From Phormidium tenue FACHB-886 (GTDB lineage: Bacteria > Cyanobacteriota > Cyanobacteriia > Elainellales > Elainellaceae): a stretch of DNA of 33,737 bases. The translations under genes were made by a program, and so were the position numbers. Each line of letters starts with the position of its first letter. Position 1 is the stretch's first letter. Positions 31,912 through 33,737 of the stretch are shown one piece after another. The notes beneath the pieces were generated by a model. The model was not told where the DNA came from and searched no databases. It saw only the letters and a program-made list of their open reading frames with translations. The stretch spans positions 1 through 33,737 of the forward strand of contig NZ_JACXWX010000054.1 of assembly GCF_014764505.1 (NCBI RefSeq), in the 5' to 3' direction.

Positions 31912-32196
31912 ATGGATATAACTGAACTCCAAATGCTGCTTGCAGCAGGAGAAAAAGATTTTCAAAATGTCGACCTCAGTTCAGCCACTCTCAGCTGCGT
32001 GAATTTGAGAGGTACAAATCTCGTAAGAGCCAATTTACGCCGTGCAAATCTGCGGTGGGCGGATCTGAGCCATGCCAATTTGCAATGGGCAGATTTGCGG
32101 GGAGCAGATCTAAGCTGGGCAAAGTTAGAAGGAGCTGATTTGCGTTCAGCTAACTTAAAGGGGGCGAAGATGCCCGATGGAACGATACATGACTAA
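31912..32196 (+). CDS. Pentapeptide-repeat protein
   Basis: 94 residues. A short helical N-terminus (MDITELQMLLAAGEKDFQNV) is followed by about 11 A(N/D)L(R/Q/S)-type repeats (TNLVRANLRRANLRWADLSH, ANLQWADLRGADLSWAKLEG) and a closing GAKMPDGTIHD. Its repeats are richer in Arg and Trp than the Asn/Thr-rich repeats of the protein at 30653. The N-terminal pattern (short helix, then G-x-(K/R)-DF) is shared with that protein, so the two may be related. It is divergent from rbp. The function is unknown. Confidence 0.87.
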   Translation: MDITELQMLLAAGEKDFQNVDLSSATLSCVNLRGTNLVRANLRRANLRWADLSHANLQWADLRGADLSWAKLEGADLRSANLKGAKMPDGTIHD

Positions 32197-32488
32197 ATTA
32201 CTCCTTATTTAGGAGCCAGCCTTTGCAAGTACCTTGCTAAACCTTACCCATCGTTCGGTTCGTCTTTGGATAAAGACAACGGAGAGTTTAAGGATTTATA
32301 GAAACAATAAATAAATACAGATATTGCTTGTACTTGTTCATAAAATCAATATTGGAATTGCTAAATATCTTTATCGTTCCTGACATTTAGTCTCTGGCAT
32401 TCAGCTATGAGTATCATCCGATCGCTTGATGAAAAGTGATTGCATTAAATAATACTCAATCGCAAGTGGTCACAGGGAGTTTATGCTT

Positions 32489-32880
32489 TCAAATAGCAAC
32501 TGCTGTTGCTGACCTGTAAGAGCGCCAGCAATATTGCTTCCAGATTTTGCGTATCTTGCGCACACCGATAAAAAACGTAGACGTTGCCACCCCATTCGCA
32601 TAGCTACTCTCGATGTCATCTTGCACACGTGCCACATGTACCTGTCCTGCCAGCTCGCGTAAAAACTGAGACATCTTCAGAGCCAGTTGTGCTGCATACT
32701 GCACCAGATCGGCATCGTCTAGGTTCTGCTGATGTTCAAACAGAAGGTCCTACATCTGCCAAAACTTGCTCTGCGCTGCGGCTGCACTCTCTGCTGCCCG
32801 AAGCGACTGCGGACGATGGGGCTGTGGAAAATGGCGGAAAACATGGGAACGATTCGGCTCGAACGCCAGCTGTTTGTCTA
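32489..32880 (-). pseudogene. DsbA-family thioredoxin-fold pseudogene
   Basis: Minus-strand frame with the C-terminal part of a DsbA-like oxidoreductase: VFRHFPQPHRPQSLRAAESA, AQSKFWQM, DLLFEHQQNLDDADLVQYAA, LRELAGQVHVARVQDDIES, GVATSTFFIGVR. The TFFI segment corresponds to the cis-Pro loop, where TPTFFI is expected, so the Pro is lost. A TAG at 32750-32752 interrupts the frame directly after WQM, where H/Y-DLLFEHQ is usual. The N-terminal CxxC active site is missing, and the frame shifts again after FIGVR. This is a dead gene. Related domains occur alone or fused to NhaA antiporters. Confidence 0.6.
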
Positions 32881-32912
32881 GTCTTTCGCTGTAGCCAAAG
32901 AATGGGTTGATG

Positions 32913-32930
32913 CCTGTCTTTGAAGACAGG
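32913..32930 (-). terminator. Compact hairpin after the LuxR-type regulator gene
   Basis: CCTGTCT (32913-32919) pairs with AGACAGG (32924-32930), tetraloop TTGA. It lies about 19 bp past the minus-strand stop at 32949. There is no T tract after it, so termination is not certain. Confidence 0.45.
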
Positions 32931-32948
32931 AGGAATGCTAGCTTTTGT

Positions 32949-33584
32949 TCAGAGCGCCAAGCGAGCTAGCCCTCGCTTCAGGGCTTGGATGGCAGCTTGA
33001 GTGCGATCGCCCACACCCAGCTTATTAAACACGTTGTTGATGTGAAACTTAACTGTGTGCTCTGAGATTGACAAAACAGCGCCAATCTCAGCATTGCTTT
33101 TGCCGATCACCAATAGCTGAAGAACTTCTAATTCGCGATTGGTTAACTGCGTGCTGTTGAGCCGTTCTGCTAGCTTTAGTGCCACCTGAGGTGGAATGTA
33201 CTTGCCTCCCTGATGCACTTTGCGAATGGCATCGAGCATTTCTTCGGAGGTGGCGTCTTTCAGCATGTAGCCCCTTGCCCCTGCCTGCAGCCCACGATAG
33301 ATATCTTCGTCTCCATCGTAGGTAGTCAGAACGATAATACGAGCGTGGGCAAACTCAGCCCGAATTTGGGTGATGGCAGCAACGCCTTCCAAGATGGGCA
33401 TCCGCAGATCCATCAGCACGATATCGGGTTGATATTGGCGGTAGAGATCTACTGCCTGTTGCCCGTTTTCTGCCTGAGCGACGATCGCCATATCTTTTTC
33501 GTCTTTGATGATGGCAACCAACCCTTCTCGCACAACGGCATGATCTTCAGCGATCAAGAGTTGGATTAGTGGTGCAGATGTCAT
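32949..33584 (-). CDS. NarL/FixJ (LuxR)-type response regulator
   Basis: 211 residues from the ATG at 33584; an in-frame TTG at 33665 would add 27, but that extension is not family-like. The receiver has the acidic pair in LLIAEDHAVVREGL, Asp59 in VLMDLRMP, the conserved Thr in VLTTYD and Lys in YMLKDA. The C-terminal LuxR helix-turn-helix is LTNRELEVLQLLVIGKSNAE and ISEHTVKFHINNVFNKLGV. All phosphorylation residues are present, so it should be a phosphorylation-controlled transcription factor. The gene upstream runs off the window edge and is probably the partner kinase. A hairpin follows at 32913. Confidence 0.93.
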   Translation of the reverse strand: MTSAPLIQLLIAEDHAVVREGLVAIIKDEKDMAIVAQAENGQQAVDLYRQYQPDIVLMDLRMPILEGVAAITQIRAEFAHARIIVLTTYDGDEDIYRGLQAGARGYMLKDATSEEMLDAIRKVHQGGKYIPPQVALKLAERLNSTQLTNRELEVLQLLVIGKSNAEIGAVLSISEHTVKFHINNVFNKLGVGDRTQAAIQALKRGLARLAL

Positions 33585-33661
33585 AATGATTGGCTGAAAG
33601 ACTTGCTGTCGTTTCCAAAACTCTTTACTTAGGGTTTGTAAATAAGTAAGTTCATGCTTTT

Positions 33662-33737
33662 TCAAGGGTTTGGGTTCGAGGATGGAGAATGTAATTCCAG
33701 CGCGGACAAATCCTGCGATGAGTGAGCTTGAGTGCCG
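33662..33737 (-). CDS. Possible C-terminus of an upstream gene (partial)
   Basis: The minus-strand frame from the window edge reads GTQAHSSQDLSALELHSPSS then NPNP to a TGA at 33662-33664, 77 bp before the regulator start. The Ser/Pro-rich end would fit a kinase tail, but there is too little sequence to identify it, and another frame is also open here. Confidence 0.2.
   Translation of the reverse strand, partial: GTQAHSSQDLSALELHSPSSNPNP

Noticed and set aside
1-33737. CRISPR array, tRNA or rRNA genes, phage or conjugative genes
   Set aside because: I looked for regularly spaced repeats, cloverleaf-like segments and integrase or phage-structural proteins and saw none. Short repeats here are two-copy only.

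Overview
The window looks like a chromosomal segment of a cyanobacterium, probably a filamentous or large-genome type. The support is the many GCGATCGC (HIP1-type) octamers, a rbp-rpsU gene pair, an acyl-lipid desaturase, pentapeptide-repeat proteins, a knotless-phytochrome-type kinase, a ComFB-domain protein and a cyanobacterial-style phosphoketolase. No tRNA, rRNA or CRISPR array was seen. Species cannot be assigned from the sequence alone.

Layout. 1-3.9 kb is a decaying region. It holds a 5'-truncated baeRF-family-7-like gene, a small ribbon-helix-helix (RHH) protein with a possible tandem-palindrome operator upstream, two unidentified gene fragments, and broken transposase remnants of ISKra4 and ISAzo13 type. 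3.9-6.4 kb is a phosphoketolase gene with a hairpin terminator. 6.6-11.6 kb (minus strand) is a three-gene signalling operon: a five-module response regulator (REC, winged helix, Hpt, degenerate REC, REC), a GAF-PHY-PAS histidine kinase with a Cys-His pair where bilin attaches, and a single-domain receiver whose start overlaps the kinase stop. 12-14.8 kb (minus) has a universal stress protein, a ComFB-like protein, a SpoIIAA-like protein and a secreted hypothetical protein. A gene-free kilobase with several foldable elements follows.

15.9-18.6 kb (plus) encodes an unusual fusion of a UrtA-type urea/amide-binding domain with GAF and histidine kinase modules. It has no signal peptide or membrane segment, so it is probably a cytoplasmic sensor. 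18.8-21.2 kb has a small unknown protein, a 24-bp perfect hairpin, a KdpD/USP pseudogene with one in-frame stop, and a glycosyltransferase-like gene. 21.9-25.35 kb (plus) is an XRE-type regulator overlapping a GAF-PAS-PAS-GAF hybrid histidine kinase.

25.3-29.05 kb (minus) is the most notable region. It is a duplicated three-gene cassette: receiver with Asp replaced by Glu, then a Crp/Fnr-type regulator, then a receiver with Asp replaced by Asn. All four stand-alone receivers lack the phosphoacceptor Asp, with the same Glu/Asn arrangement in both copies. The hybrid kinase is convergent with the first copy, its 3' end overlaps it, and its own receiver resembles the Glu-type receiver.

29.1-33.7 kb has a desaturase, a pentapeptide protein, rpsU and an RRM protein (minus), a divergent second pentapeptide protein (plus), a DsbA-family pseudogene, and a NarL/FixJ response regulator at the right edge.

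Overall this is a signalling-rich accessory region. Three multidomain histidine kinases, two stand-alone response regulators with intact Asp, four Asp-less receivers and two Crp-like factors sit among gene remnants.
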